Assembly: GCA_015522385.1 (NCBI GenBank)
Contig: WAMJ01000193.1
Span: 1 to 35,946 of the forward strand
Length of the DNA stretch: 35,946 nt
Direction of reading: 5' to 3'
Source: Candidatus Heimdallarchaeota archaeon
Lineage (GTDB): Archaea; Asgardarchaeota; Heimdallarchaeia; Heimdallarchaeales; Kariarchaeaceae
Made by a program: the position numbers and the translations under genes. A model generated the notes under the pieces. It was given only the letters and a program-made list of their open reading frames with translations. It had not been told where the DNA came from and made no database searches. Of this stretch, positions 7,619-16,954 are shown piece by piece; within the stretch, counting starts at the first letter, position 1; each line of letters starts with the position of its first letter.

Positions 7619-9394
7619 ATGGGAGAATCTCCTCTATCGCGACTCATCTCGTACACCTCTGATTTTCGAGGATCAATATACTTGGCATCGACCTTCTCAA
7701 TCCTCAACAAGTTGTTCGATCTTGCTCCTCCTGTTCTCATCGGAGCAGCAGTTGACATAGTCGTGAGGAGGGAAGAATCGGTATTCGGTAAATTCGGAAT
7801 TAAGGACTTGACCACACAATTGGTCATCCTGGCACTCATTACTTTCGTGATCTGGTTCTCCGAGTCTCTCTTCGAGTACCTTTTCAAACTGAAATGGAGG
7901 AATCTTGCTCAGAATGTGGAGCACAAATTGCGGATGGACGTATACCGCCATATCCAGAATCTCGAGATGGAATTCTTCGAAGACGAGCAAAGTGGAAGAC
8001 TTATGGCAATCCTCAACGACGACGTGAACCAACTCGAACGCTTCCTCGACATAGGGGCAAATGATCTGCTGCAGGTTGGAACCACCATCATCGTGATTCT
8101 CATGGCCTTTTTGGCCCTGTCCCCTGTAGTAGGACTCATCGCTATTGTCCCTATGCCCTTTATTATCATCGGCTCTATTAAGTTCCAGAGACTTCTGGAA
8201 CCTCGATATGCTGATGTAAGGGAGAAGGTCGGTGTTCTCAATGGAAGGCTTGCCAATAATCTAACGGGGATATCTACCATCAAGTCTTACACTGCGGAAG
8301 AGTATGAGGCATCAAGAATAGAGGAGTCATCGAAAGAGTACATGCAGGCCAACCATTCAGCGATTCTCCTGAGCTCTGCATTCTCACCACTCATCAGAAT
8401 GGTGATTGTAGCTGGTTTCATAGGTATGCTGATAGTCGGAGGGTCTCTCACGCTGAATGGGTCACTCGAGATCGCCGCCTACAGCGTTATTGTCTTTCTC
8501 ATCCAGAGATTACTGTGGCCATTGACCCGCCTAGGGGAGACTTTTGATCAATACCAACGTGCGATGGCGTCCACGACTAGGGCCTTAAATCTCCTCGATA
8601 AGTCCCCTAAGATAGTTTCAGGTACTAAACGAATATCTCCTGAAAGCGTAGAAGGGAGAATAGACTTCGAAAACGTCAGCTTCAGCTACAAGAGCAGACC
8701 GGACGTACTTACGAAATTTTCGGTTTCAATCAATTCTGGGGACACTGTAGCCTTTGTCGGGGCTACTGGTGCTGGTAAGTCGACAATTGTGAAACTACTC
8801 CTGCGATTTTACGATCCACAGGAAGGAAGCGTCAAACTTGATGGTATCGACTTGAAAGAACTGAACCTCACTGATCTCAGACGGTCTATTGCCCTTGTCT
8901 CCCAAGACACATTCATTCTAGACGGTACCGTGAAGGACAATATCCTCTACGGAAACCACGATGCATCGGATGAGGAAATAGTTAATGCTGCGAAGATTGC
9001 AGAGGTGCACGACTTCATCACAACACTCCCACAAAAATATGACACCCTTGTGGGAGAGCGAGGGCAGAAACTGTCTGGTGGGCAGAGACAGAGGCTCTCA
9101 ATCGCACGGGCGATACTCAAGAATCCCCCTATCATGGTCTTCGATGAGGCCACATCCAGTGTGGACAACGAGACAGAAGCTGCAATTCAGCGGTCCCTCG
9201 AACGGGTAACCCAAGACCATACCACAATTATCATAGCTCACCGATTATCCACAATCCGAAATGCGGATCAGATTTTCGTGCTTGATAAGGGTAAGATTGT
9301 AGAGAGAGGAAAGCACGAGGAGCTGTTAGCAAATGATGGAATTTACTCCACTCTGTGGAGAGTGCAGACTGGTGAACGACTAATATCGGAGTAG
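7619..9394 (+). CDS. ABC exporter half-transporter (MsbA/MDR type)
   Basis: The protein is 591 residues from ATG 7619, or 597 from TTG 7601. An N-terminal six-helix exporter domain (about 1-310) is followed by an ATP-binding domain with Walker A GATGAGKST (381-389), signature LSGGQ (485-489), Walker B IMVFDEA (505-511) and switch His541 in AHRLS. The order of one membrane domain then one ATPase domain marks a half-transporter that works as a homodimer or heterodimer to export lipids, drugs or peptides; the substrate cannot be read from sequence. The methyltransferase gene begins 5 nt after its stop, so the two are probably cotranscribed, although no functional link is obvious. Confidence 0.93.
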   Translation: MGESPLSRLISYTSDFRGSIYLASTFSILNKLFDLAPPVLIGAAVDIVVRREESVFGKFGIKDLTTQLVILALITFVIWFSESLFEYLFKLKWRNLAQNVEHKLRMDVYRHIQNLEMEFFEDEQSGRLMAILNDDVNQLERFLDIGANDLLQVGTTIIVILMAFLALSPVVGLIAIVPMPFIIIGSIKFQRLLEPRYADVREKVGVLNGRLANNLTGISTIKSYTAEEYEASRIEESSKEYMQANHSAILLSSAFSPLIRMVIVAGFIGMLIVGGSLTLNGSLEIAAYSVIVFLIQRLLWPLTRLGETFDQYQRAMASTTRALNLLDKSPKIVSGTKRISPESVEGRIDFENVSFSYKSRPDVLTKFSVSINSGDTVAFVGATGAGKSTIVKLLLRFYDPQEGSVKLDGIDLKELNLTDLRRSIALVSQDTFILDGTVKDNILYGNHDASDEEIVNAAKIAEVHDFITTLPQKYDTLVGERGQKLSGGQRQRLSIARAILKNPPIMVFDEATSSVDNETEAAIQRSLERVTQDHTTIIIAHRLSTIRNADQIFVLDKGKIVERGKHEELLANDGIYSTLWRVQTGERLISE

Positions 9395-9399
9395 GGAAC

Positions 9400-11274
9400 A
9401 TGGATGTCTCAGTTCTAGCTCCCGTACTCGTACGGGAAATGACAGGGGAAAAGGAATACCGAAAGGGTTTGGATATTCTACGGACGAGTGGTGCCAACGC
9501 CGCCAGACTCTTTGATTACCTTCAGTCTGTAATCCCTAGTAGAGCAGAGTTTCATCGTAAATTAGATCTAGGGAGTACACTTCAGCGTTCGCTAGACGAT
9601 GCCAGAAGGAAGGAGTTAGCGGCAAACTATACTACTGCTCCTGGCGTCGAACTTATCTTGCGTCTCTGTGAAGACGATGAAGTTCTTAGCATCGCTGATC
9701 CCTTCTGTGGATCCGGTAGGCTTCTCTCCTCATATCTGTCAAACCGAACAGGAGACCTTCCTGAGGTCTTCATTAATGATATTATGCCAGATGCCGTTCT
9801 ATTGGCATTCTACGAGGTCTACATGATTTTCAAGGATAGAGGTGAGGATTATCGTAAAATCTTCGCAGATATAGGTGATGCCATGCTCTGGGAGCCCCAT
9901 AAGAAGATAGATCTTTTCCTCACGAACCCTCCGTTTACACGTACACACTATCTCGGTCCAGAGCAGCAATCTTCCTTGAAAGAATTGGGGGCAACTTACG
10001 GAACTTATATTTCTGGACAGCCCGGATTGCATATCTACAGTCTGTTCAAGATTCACGGTCTAATGAGCAGTGGGGGAAAGATCGTCACTGTTCTCCCAGC
10101 CACGACTATCTGTTCTAATTACTCTCGTGGGTACGAGAGATTCCTACTTGAGAAGTTCCACCAGATATCATTTCACATCCCCTCAGATTTGAAGGGCTTC
10201 TCGGAAGACAGTGACTTCAGGGAGCTCATCATGAGCGCAACACTCGGAGGTGGAGAAGACAATGTCGTGTTCTCGCAGATTCAGACGAGTTATGGACGCT
10301 CCGAAGAACTTCACCGTAATCTGATTCAGCGTGAGAAGCTCGATGACATCCAAAACTGGACAAAGTTTTTCCACCATCCCGAAATTCTCAAGTTTGCGGA
10401 TACACTTGAGAATCACCCTTTTATCCAATCCCCCGAGAATCTGGGTTACCGTATTAAGAGGGGGGTGGAGATGTACGGACCAGACTTCTTCTTCCTGCCC
10501 AATAAAGTCTGGGGGATAACACGTGAAACCCCGCAAGAGCTTATTGTCTCCTCTGAACATGAGTCTTTAGTTATTCCTAAGAATTATCTACAGAAGATCC
10601 TGCGAAAGCCAGCTCTCTATGCAGGACAGATTGTTCCACATTGCAACGAGTATGCTATAAAACTTCCCAGAAATATCCCTGAATGGTTCAGGACTTATCT
10701 CTCGGTCACCTCTGGTTACGCTACTTCTGCTCAGAAACGGTTTGGTAAACACTGGTACACTCACATCCAAGACCAATTACGTGTCAAATCTCCATTTTCG
10801 CATCTCTTCCTTATCGATAAATTTGGGATCTCAACCTCTACTGTTATGTGCCATTATAGTCCCACAAAATTGGCCTGCACAAAAAATTTCTACTTCTTTA
10901 AGGATCTTGAACTTGAAGAAAGCCAGCTCCTTGCAGCTTGGATGAGTACTCCCATCTACCTCTTCCTCTTTCTTGTTAACCGGAGAGAAATAGGAGGGTC
11001 CTACGGAAGGATGCAAATCTCTGATTTGATGTGTGCACAGCAACTGATCGATACTTCGCAGATTAGGGTGCGGTCTGAACTACTGCGCACTTTTGATAAG
11101 TTGTGCCATGTGGATCTTCCTAGCATTCCCGAGCAGATCTCCCAAGATATGACAAAGGATCTTAGCCAATTATTTCTCAACGAACTGGGTCTTGATGGAT
11201 CGTACGATTTGTTGATGGAGCTCGTTAAGAAACTTCTAAAAGATGTGGCGAGACGGGATGGATCATTCGCTTGA
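9400..11274 (+). CDS. N6-adenine DNA methyltransferase with target-recognition region
   Basis: The 624-residue protein has AdoMet-binding motif I DPFCGSG (100-106), preceded by an N-terminal motif YTTAPGVELI (77-86) typical of gamma-class N6-adenine methylases, and catalytic motif IV NPPF (176-179). The long C-terminal half (about 330-620), including REIGGSYGRMQISDL, looks like the target-recognition region of HsdM or type IIG enzymes. No restriction nuclease motif is seen in the chain and no hsdR or hsdS gene lies nearby, so it is a candidate solitary methylase with an epigenetic or protective role (inference). The start is ATG 9400, with GGAG...AGGGA just upstream and 5 nt after the ABC gene stop. 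Confidence 0.85.
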   Translation: MDVSVLAPVLVREMTGEKEYRKGLDILRTSGANAARLFDYLQSVIPSRAEFHRKLDLGSTLQRSLDDARRKELAANYTTAPGVELILRLCEDDEVLSIADPFCGSGRLLSSYLSNRTGDLPEVFINDIMPDAVLLAFYEVYMIFKDRGEDYRKIFADIGDAMLWEPHKKIDLFLTNPPFTRTHYLGPEQQSSLKELGATYGTYISGQPGLHIYSLFKIHGLMSSGGKIVTVLPATTICSNYSRGYERFLLEKFHQISFHIPSDLKGFSEDSDFRELIMSATLGGGEDNVVFSQIQTSYGRSEELHRNLIQREKLDDIQNWTKFFHHPEILKFADTLENHPFIQSPENLGYRIKRGVEMYGPDFFFLPNKVWGITRETPQELIVSSEHESLVIPKNYLQKILRKPALYAGQIVPHCNEYAIKLPRNIPEWFRTYLSVTSGYATSAQKRFGKHWYTHIQDQLRVKSPFSHLFLIDKFGISTSTVMCHYSPTKLACTKNFYFFKDLELEESQLLAAWMSTPIYLFLFLVNRREIGGSYGRMQISDLMCAQQLIDTSQIRVRSELLRTFDKLCHVDLPSIPEQISQDMTKDLSQLFLNELGLDGSYDLLMELVKKLLKDVARRDGSFA

Positions 11275-11340
11275 TGATATTAAATGTATTACAGTTTTAC
11301 TCATCCAAAGTCTTATCAAACTTTCCTACAATCATTACCT

Positions 11341-11751
11341 ATGGAGATTGCAATATCTACTGAAATACCTGGGAATGCAGGATTCGACAATGTTGAAACA
11401 TACGTCCGTGAAGTTCTTGCTGAGAACGGATTCGGGATTCTAACAGAGATTGACGTTAAGGCAACAATGAAAAAGAAACTAGACATAGACATGAAGAACT
11501 ATAAGATCCTCGGAGCATGTAATCCCCCGCGAGCCCACAAAGTTCTCTCTGCTGACTCCGACCTCGGAATCCTCCTCCCCTGCAATGTGATAGTGTACGA
11601 GACCGATGAGGGTAAGATCAGGGTCTCAGCCACTAAGGCCTATGACATGTTCACTGCCCTTATTGACAAGGAAGAGGTTGGAGCAATTGCCAAGGAAGTT
11701 GAGGACATCTTCGCCAAAGTAATTTCAGAAGTTGAGAAAAAGTTCAGTTAA
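11341..11751 (+). CDS. DUF302 domain protein
   Basis: The protein is 136 residues from ATG 11341. It matches the DUF302 family pattern: VREVLAENGFGILTEIDV, then YKILGACNPPRAHKVLS and LGILLPCNVIVYE. The family is a small alpha/beta fold of uncertain biochemical role, found across bacteria and archaea. An upstream in-frame ATG at 11284 would add 19 residues that do not look like the family. A TATA-like TTATCAAA centred near 11315 fits a leaderless start at 11341. Its 3' end overlaps the convergent membrane protein gene by 4 bp. Confidence 0.85.
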   Translation: MEIAISTEIPGNAGFDNVETYVREVLAENGFGILTEIDVKATMKKKLDIDMKNYKILGACNPPRAHKVLSADSDLGILLPCNVIVYETDEGKIRVSATKAYDMFTALIDKEEVGAIAKEVEDIFAKVISEVEKKFS

Positions 11752-13013
11752 CTCCTTGGATACAACTCCTGATTTGAGACAATTTTTCCCCTTCTTGTCC
11801 ACATAGTCAAAAGAACGATCATGACTGAGGGTACGAGGATATATCTTATCCAAGTTGGAATATTCTTTGGATTGTATATGCTCTCCGATACCTTGACCTC
11901 TATAGGTGTGATTGTGCTATTATCCAGTCCATCTATACTCCCCGTGACTAGGTAAGGAGTGTTCCGAATCGAGAAAATCTTGTAATACTGGAACGGACTG
12001 AGTGGCAATCCAAGAATAGTAATTAGCTGGTCTGCTTCTGGATTTACTAAATACAGTGGGTAGATCTCCTCAAGATTAATTGAGATAGAAGTGGATAGAA
12101 CTCTCCTGAGCCCCATTCTTAATTCACCTCCGGAGTTGACAAGATTCACTGTGTTTCCCCTCTCCACAAAGTCATACTGTATTGTATCTGTGAGTTCTTG
12201 GATCAAATCCCCCTTGACACCTCTTATCTCAAAGTATTTGGAGTCGTACTTCTTGAATATGAGGAATTCTTTGTCCTTTACCCACATTGTTCGGGTATAC
12301 CCAAGTGAACTCATCGACCAGAAGTTCTCCAGCATCTCATCCTTGATCTCCCCTCCAGTCAACTCAATCCTATACCTGTTCCAGTCAACATCAAACTCAT
12401 ATCTGACAGTATTGTCAATTAAACGGGGACTGTAGAGATCAAGGTAAGCTATTCGTTTAATGTCCCCAAAAGTCGTGAGTATCTGGGGTAGGTCAGAAAT
12501 TATCCTAATTTCTCCTGATACTAGATCCACATATCCAAACTCGATGAAGAAATTCAAATCGGTGTCAAACCCATGGTATGCATAGTACACTCTTTCCCCC
12601 ACGATCAAGGCTTTGTACTCAGCGAGATCAAGGTTTTCAAATAACACCTGATTGATGTCCTCTGATACCATCATGAGCTTGTCCCCGGATTTGAGAATCA
12701 GTAAATCGTCTGTTGCAGATAACAGTTCCAAATCCTCAGAGGTGGTGGTAAAGCTCCACTCTATCTCAAAGTTTTGGTCATAACGCAGTACAGTCCCGTT
12801 TGTTTTGTCAATTTGAGTCTTTGCAGGTAGGATGTAGACCCCATTTTCAGTCCCCAGTGCGTCAAATACTCTGTAGCCTAAATCTGCTATGGGGGTTAAC
12901 CGTTGAGAATCAACTTTTTCGGTGAACACAAATTGCTCAACTGCGAACAAGGCTGTGAATACAAGTATGAAAAGGGCTACAGATATCATCGCTCTTTCTC
13001 GCGCTGAGTACAC
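11748..13013 (-). CDS. Membrane-anchored surface protein, possible beta-propeller
   Basis: The 421-residue protein has an N-terminal hydrophobic segment (9-25, MISVALFILVFTALFAV) and a C-terminal membrane helix (about 392-410), followed by a short basic tail. The region between them is rich in beta-strand and has repeating strand-turn units (for example GEIRIISDLP, GVYILPAKT), reminiscent of a WD/YVTN-like propeller facing outside. No enzyme motif is visible. The start is GTG 13013, with a TATA-like box exactly 26 nt upstream; ATG 12989 is the alternative. It is convergent with the DUF302 gene. I do not recognise the family. Confidence 0.65.
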   Translation of the reverse strand: MYSARERAMISVALFILVFTALFAVEQFVFTEKVDSQRLTPIADLGYRVFDALGTENGVYILPAKTQIDKTNGTVLRYDQNFEIEWSFTTTSEDLELLSATDDLLILKSGDKLMMVSEDINQVLFENLDLAEYKALIVGERVYYAYHGFDTDLNFFIEFGYVDLVSGEIRIISDLPQILTTFGDIKRIAYLDLYSPRLIDNTVRYEFDVDWNRYRIELTGGEIKDEMLENFWSMSSLGYTRTMWVKDKEFLIFKKYDSKYFEIRGVKGDLIQELTDTIQYDFVERGNTVNLVNSGGELRMGLRRVLSTSISINLEEIYPLYLVNPEADQLITILGLPLSPFQYYKIFSIRNTPYLVTGSIDGLDNSTITPIEVKVSESIYNPKNIPTWIRYILVPSVMIVLLTMWTRRGKIVSNQELYPRS

Positions 13014-13033
13014 GATATTTTCTTTATATTGGG

Positions 13034-13044
13034 TAAATATTAAT
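13034..13044 (-). promoter_or_regulatory. TATA-like box for the surface protein gene
   Basis: On the minus strand this reads ATTAATATTTA, centred 26 nt before GTG 13013, which fits a leaderless transcript. It lies in the 279-bp gap between this gene and tldD. The rest of that gap is AT-rich, and I see no other feature in it. Confidence 0.45.
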
Positions 13045-13292
13045 GTTAACTCTTCTGAGATACAACTGCAGGCATTTTCATCATCTGAAGAAATATTCTA
13101 ACCCAGACTGTGATATGAATTCATTGCTCAAATCCCTCCCCCTCACAACGGTATTTACGGAGAATATCATACAACTTTATTGAAGACAGGTTCAATTTTC
13201 CCTTGTACTAGTTTAATTTCTACATAACTAATAGAGGTATTATTCCTATGAAAAATGGAGGTCGCATCTTTCGATGGGTCATAAGTAGATGA

Positions 13293-14702
13293 CTATCTTC
13301 CACCCACATTGATGTCTTTGGCTGCGATGTGTGGTCCGCCTCCCGTAACTGGTAGCATCTGGGGACCTGTGAGGCTGGGCTTACCACATGTCCCTGGAAA
13401 AGCATCAATATCCTTGTCATTTCCGACCCCAATTGTATTCTTCAGGACATCGAGTGTCATACCTGACATCCCTGAATTCCGAATCGGTTTCGTGAGCTCC
13501 CCGTTCTCGACTAAGTATCCTCCTTGTGAACTGAAGAAGAACTCTCCTGTGGCAGGATTGACATATCCTCCATATGAGTACTGAAGGTACACTCCGTCCC
13601 CTATCTCTTCCAACAATTCCTCGATCTTCTTGTCTCCTTGCTCAATGTAGGTATTCCCCATTCGTGGCATGACTGTATGCCTGAAGTCCATTGCCCTACC
13701 GCAGCCATTGATCTCCTGATCGAGCATTGTTGCCGTTCGGAGATCGTTGAGAAAGCCCACGAGCACTCCATTCTTGATTATCTCCCTTCTCTTTGTTGGT
13801 GTTCCCTCGGAGTCAAATTTAAAACTTCCTCGAAGACCAGGTAGGGTAGGGTCATCAACTACTGAGACTTCGGGGATCGCCATGGTATTCCCGAGCTGCC
13901 CGGTGAGTACTGATCTATTGTCAAGTACAGCATCACCCTCCGAAGCATGTCCAAAAGCTTCGTGGATATAGACTCCGACGATTGATGGATCAAGGAGTAC
14001 ATTCATCTTCCCTGAAGGAGAGTTCACTGCGTCAAGTAGATCGACTGCTCTCTTCCCGAGGTTGTTAGCGTGTTTATCGATATCCCAGTTAATGATTGCC
14101 TTCATCCCTCCAGATGTGGCAATTGAGTCACTTACATTCTGGATAATATCCCCCTTCCTTGAGGTTGCAAACCCGGAGAGTCGAAGTGCAGCGTAGTCTG
14201 TCACGACATTTGTCCCATTGGTATTAGCGATTTCCTCTCTCTGTATCATCTCAGAATAGGTTCCGTTACTGTTAATTATTGATGGATCGTACTCCCTTAG
14301 GATCTTCTCGACCCTTTGGGCAAGTTGCATCTTCTCCTCGAACGAGTAGTTCTTCGGATCCTCATCTGGTGTGAACTCATTCCTGGCCTCGAAGACTGCC
14401 TCGGTGGTCAGCTTAGCATTTGCTTTACTTCTAGACGACAATCCCCTCGCCATCTTGATAGCCGCGTCCCTCGCTTGTCTGATCTGAGATGTGTCATCAC
14501 TCGCGACACTGGCAAACCCCCAAGCACCATTGACGAGTGCCCGAATGGCCACACCATTCATCTGATTGCTCGCAATCTGGTTCGCGTCCCCTTTCCTCAC
14601 AGATAGTTGTAAGGTTTCATTTCTGTATGTCCTAATATCTAGGAACTGGACAACTGTGGTGTCGACCTCGTCGACTAGTTTCCGAGCCACGTCTAGTACC
14701 AT
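13293..14702 (-). CDS. tldD: TldD-type metalloprotease subunit
   Basis: The 469-residue protein carries the TldD zinc site HEAFGH (His247, Glu248, His252) within the family signature HEAFGHASEGD. The conserved C-terminal Cys439 in PGTCGK supplies the third ligand in TldD proteins. TldD with TldE forms a peptidase that in bacteria processes modified peptides such as microcin B17 and degrades CcdA; the archaeal substrate is unknown. The start is ATG 14702. It lies 64 bp downstream of tldE on the same strand but has its own TATA-like box 28 nt upstream, so it may be transcribed both alone and with tldE. The length matches E. coli TldD (481). Confidence 0.95.
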   Translation of the reverse strand: MVLDVARKLVDEVDTTVVQFLDIRTYRNETLQLSVRKGDANQIASNQMNGVAIRALVNGAWGFASVASDDTSQIRQARDAAIKMARGLSSRSKANAKLTTEAVFEARNEFTPDEDPKNYSFEEKMQLAQRVEKILREYDPSIINSNGTYSEMIQREEIANTNGTNVVTDYAALRLSGFATSRKGDIIQNVSDSIATSGGMKAIINWDIDKHANNLGKRAVDLLDAVNSPSGKMNVLLDPSIVGVYIHEAFGHASEGDAVLDNRSVLTGQLGNTMAIPEVSVVDDPTLPGLRGSFKFDSEGTPTKRREIIKNGVLVGFLNDLRTATMLDQEINGCGRAMDFRHTVMPRMGNTYIEQGDKKIEELLEEIGDGVYLQYSYGGYVNPATGEFFFSSQGGYLVENGELTKPIRNSGMSGMTLDVLKNTIGVGNDKDIDAFPGTCGKPSLTGPQMLPVTGGGPHIAAKDINVGGR

Positions 14703-14726
14703 TTCATCAATTCTTTTCTTACGGTG

Positions 14727-14734
14727 TTTTTATA
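14727..14734 (-). promoter_or_regulatory. TATA-like box for tldD
   Basis: On the minus strand this reads TATAAAAA, centred about 28 nt before the ATG of tldD. It indicates an internal promoter between tldE and tldD. Confidence 0.5.
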
Positions 14735-14766
14735 GTTTTACCAATGAGTAAATTGGAATTGGGTGA

Positions 14767-16188
14767 TTAGAGTCCCATCATGGATCTTGGGCCTGACTTC
14801 TGCGTACTTACTCCCGAGACACTCATCTCCTCGATGAGTAGAGCGGGAGTCTGTCTGCCAAATTCAACAAGAAGATCCTTGGATATTCCCTGAATTCCCT
14901 TGAGGAAGGAGAAGACGTCTGAGCCCAACATCGTGTTCTTTACCGCATGCTGTATCTCTCCGTCCTTGACGTAGAATCCTCGGTTGATCTTTGCTGAAAT
15001 ATTTTGTGACCCGCCTGCTGGAGAGATCCCTGACTCCATGTAAATCCCCTCTTTCATATCTTCAAGCATCTGGACAAAGTCATCATTACCTGGCTCTACA
15101 TGCAGTTGCCATGTCCCTACCCCTGGTTTACCAGAGAAACCTTGCTTCTGAGCATGTCCGTTATTCTCGATCCCGAGTTTGTTTGCCGAGTAAGAATTTG
15201 TTGCGTAGTTGATAAGTACCCCTTCCTCCATGTATGTCGTTTTCTCAGTTGGAATTCCTTCTGCATCAATGGGGGTGGACATGAACCCACCATCAACATG
15301 TGGGTTATCGACAATTGTCAAATTCTCTACTGCGAGGTCATGCCCAATCTTATCTGCAAAGTAGCTTGTTCCCAGCATCACTGATGTCCCATTCACTCCT
15401 CTTCCGACTATTGATTGAAGTGACTGATTTGTCGCTCTGTGGTCAAAGAGGACAGGTAGTTTCTTGGTCTCCACCTCCTTGGCCCCCAATGTTTTCACCG
15501 CTTTTTTTGCAGCTACCTCTCCAATTTTCCTAAAATCCATACTATTCTCAAGTGTCCTCGTGAGATATACCTCGAAACCCGTACCCACATTCTTTGGCCC
15601 CATTGCAATCGAGTTGTTTGAGAAGCTGAATATTGAAGTGTACGAGTCCTCGACGTCTATACCAAGACTGTTTACAATCACATCTGTGGTCACCGACGCG
15701 GAGACTTGTCCCCCGATAACAAGCCTTCCCTCTGTCTCGATGCTGCTCCCTTCTATCATCTCATTGCCGATATCGATGAATCTGTCTGCCTCCATATTCG
15801 CGATCTCTTCATCGAATAACCTTCCAATACTGACAATTTTCTTCTCACTGGGTGAGGGCAGTGAGTGGAAATTTTTGTCCTCTGGTGCTAAATTCGCGAG
15901 CTTGACCGCGTTCTCAACAGCCTCCATGACACTTTGATCTGTCACGAGGGTATTGGAAGAAATACCCAGCTTGTTTCCCATGTACACGCGAACTCCTATT
16001 CCTGAGAGGCTCTGTTGCTGTGATCCAGAAATCCTGCTATTCCTTATCTCAATGGCCCGCCTATAGCCCTGCTTGATCATAACTTCGGTTTGATTAGCTC
16101 CTAGATCCTCTGCTAATTTTAGCGCATTATGGGCAAGCTGGTGATAGTCAATTACACTGTGCTTGTCCCCATCAGTTATCGAACTCAT
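14767..16188 (-). CDS. tldE: TldE/PmbA-type partner of TldD
   Basis: The protein is 473 residues from ATG 16188. It is homologous to TldD but lacks HExxxH; the equivalent segment reads SLQSIVGRGVNG, as expected for the non-catalytic TldE/PmbA subunit. The C-terminal half carries the PmbA pattern VDNPHVDGGFMSTPIDAEG and later QNISAKINRGFYVKDGE. A longer start at TTG 16236 would abut the HEAT gene stop, but a TATA-like box centred 26 nt before ATG 16188 supports the shorter form. It forms the TldD-TldE heterodimer with the product of the next gene. Gene order on the minus strand is HEAT repeat, tldE, tldD. Confidence 0.93.
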   Translation of the reverse strand: MSSITDGDKHSVIDYHQLAHNALKLAEDLGANQTEVMIKQGYRRAIEIRNSRISGSQQQSLSGIGVRVYMGNKLGISSNTLVTDQSVMEAVENAVKLANLAPEDKNFHSLPSPSEKKIVSIGRLFDEEIANMEADRFIDIGNEMIEGSSIETEGRLVIGGQVSASVTTDVIVNSLGIDVEDSYTSIFSFSNNSIAMGPKNVGTGFEVYLTRTLENSMDFRKIGEVAAKKAVKTLGAKEVETKKLPVLFDHRATNQSLQSIVGRGVNGTSVMLGTSYFADKIGHDLAVENLTIVDNPHVDGGFMSTPIDAEGIPTEKTTYMEEGVLINYATNSYSANKLGIENNGHAQKQGFSGKPGVGTWQLHVEPGNDDFVQMLEDMKEGIYMESGISPAGGSQNISAKINRGFYVKDGEIQHAVKNTMLGSDVFSFLKGIQGISKDLLVEFGRQTPALLIEEMSVSGVSTQKSGPRSMMGL

Positions 16189-16210
16189 CAGGTCAGGTAT
16201 TTTCCATCCC

Positions 16211-16219
16211 TTTTTAATT
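16211..16219 (-). promoter_or_regulatory. TATA-like box for tldE
   Basis: On the minus strand this reads AATTAAAAA, centred about 26 nt before ATG 16188. It lies inside the extension that the longer TTG start would encode, so it argues for the ATG. Confidence 0.45.
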
Positions 16220-16240
16220 CCAACGAGTATTCCCAATCAA

Positions 16241-16849
16241 TTACGATCGATTCTTTCTCCTTTTCCTCAATTTCTTGATACATTTATTTGCAAAGTTAGA
16301 GAGTTCTGCGCCCGTCATGAGTCTAAGCGTTTGGAGAAGTTCGATGTCTTGCATTTTCTCAACTGCTCTGAGTGAGATCCTTGGATCGCTGGTCTCACAT
16401 CTAAGAGCTATGTTAAACAACCGCTTGTCATCGTCAATTCTCTGAAGTGTATCTCTCTTGACATAGATATTATCGTCACCTACAATTATCTCTTCGAGAT
16501 ATGCTGGATTTGAAATATTCCGGGATATGACTGTCCTGAGCCACCAATCCCTCTTGTGCTTTTTCCATAGGTCAAACAGCACATCTTCATCGCTGATCTT
16601 CGAAGCTGCAACAACCCTAACCTCACTGTTAGGATCCTTGAGGGCAATCTCTCCCAGATTCAATTGTGACCTGAGCCTCTTGACAGCAGAAATCCTAACA
16701 GTACTCACTAGGTCTTCCCGTGCCACCTTGAAGAGGATATCCTCATCCTCAATACTCTGGACTATCTGATCTCTTACTCGATAATCAGGATCAGAGAGGG
16801 CAGTCCGTACTGTGAAGCTCGGGTATTGCAGTCTCTCTTCTTGATCCAT
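16241..16849 (-). CDS. HEAT-like repeat protein
   Basis: The 202-residue protein is built of helical repeats of about 25-30 residues with the HEAT-like pattern D-P-x-x-x-V-R-x-x-x-x-x-x-I-x-D-x-x-x-L (for example SDPDYRVRDQIVQSIEDEDI, KDPNSEVRVVAASKISDEDV, and a later TSDPRISLRAVEKMQDIELL). The C-terminus is strongly basic (KKLRKRRKNRS), which might contact nucleic acid or membrane lipids. No catalytic motif is seen. The start is ATG 16849, with a TATA-like box 26 nt upstream. It is the first gene of the HEAT-tldE-tldD run on the minus strand; a link to the TldDE protease is inference from position only. Confidence 0.75.
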   Translation of the reverse strand: MDQEERLQYPSFTVRTALSDPDYRVRDQIVQSIEDEDILFKVAREDLVSTVRISAVKRLRSQLNLGEIALKDPNSEVRVVAASKISDEDVLFDLWKKHKRDWWLRTVISRNISNPAYLEEIIVGDDNIYVKRDTLQRIDDDKRLFNIALRCETSDPRISLRAVEKMQDIELLQTLRLMTGAELSNFANKCIKKLRKRRKNRS

Positions 16850-16870
16850 AATCTTGGAAATACACCGCTG

Positions 16871-16879
16871 TATTTTAGG
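16871..16879 (-). promoter_or_regulatory. TATA-like box for the HEAT-repeat gene
   Basis: On the minus strand this reads CCTAAAATA, centred 26 nt before ATG 16849, consistent with a leaderless transcript. Confidence 0.45.
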
Positions 16880-16933
16880 AATTCGTTGGATTAACCAAAA
16901 GGTTTACGAAGTTCAGGGATCGGTTCAAAGAGG

Positions 16934-16943
16934 TTATTTAATA
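16934..16943 (+). promoter_or_regulatory. TATA-like box for the bactofilin-like gene
   Basis: TTATTTAATA is centred at about 16938. A transcript starting 26 nt later would begin just before the in-frame ATG at 16967, so that codon may be the true start rather than ATG 16955. Confidence 0.45.
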
Positions 16944-16954
16944 CCGATGGAAAT

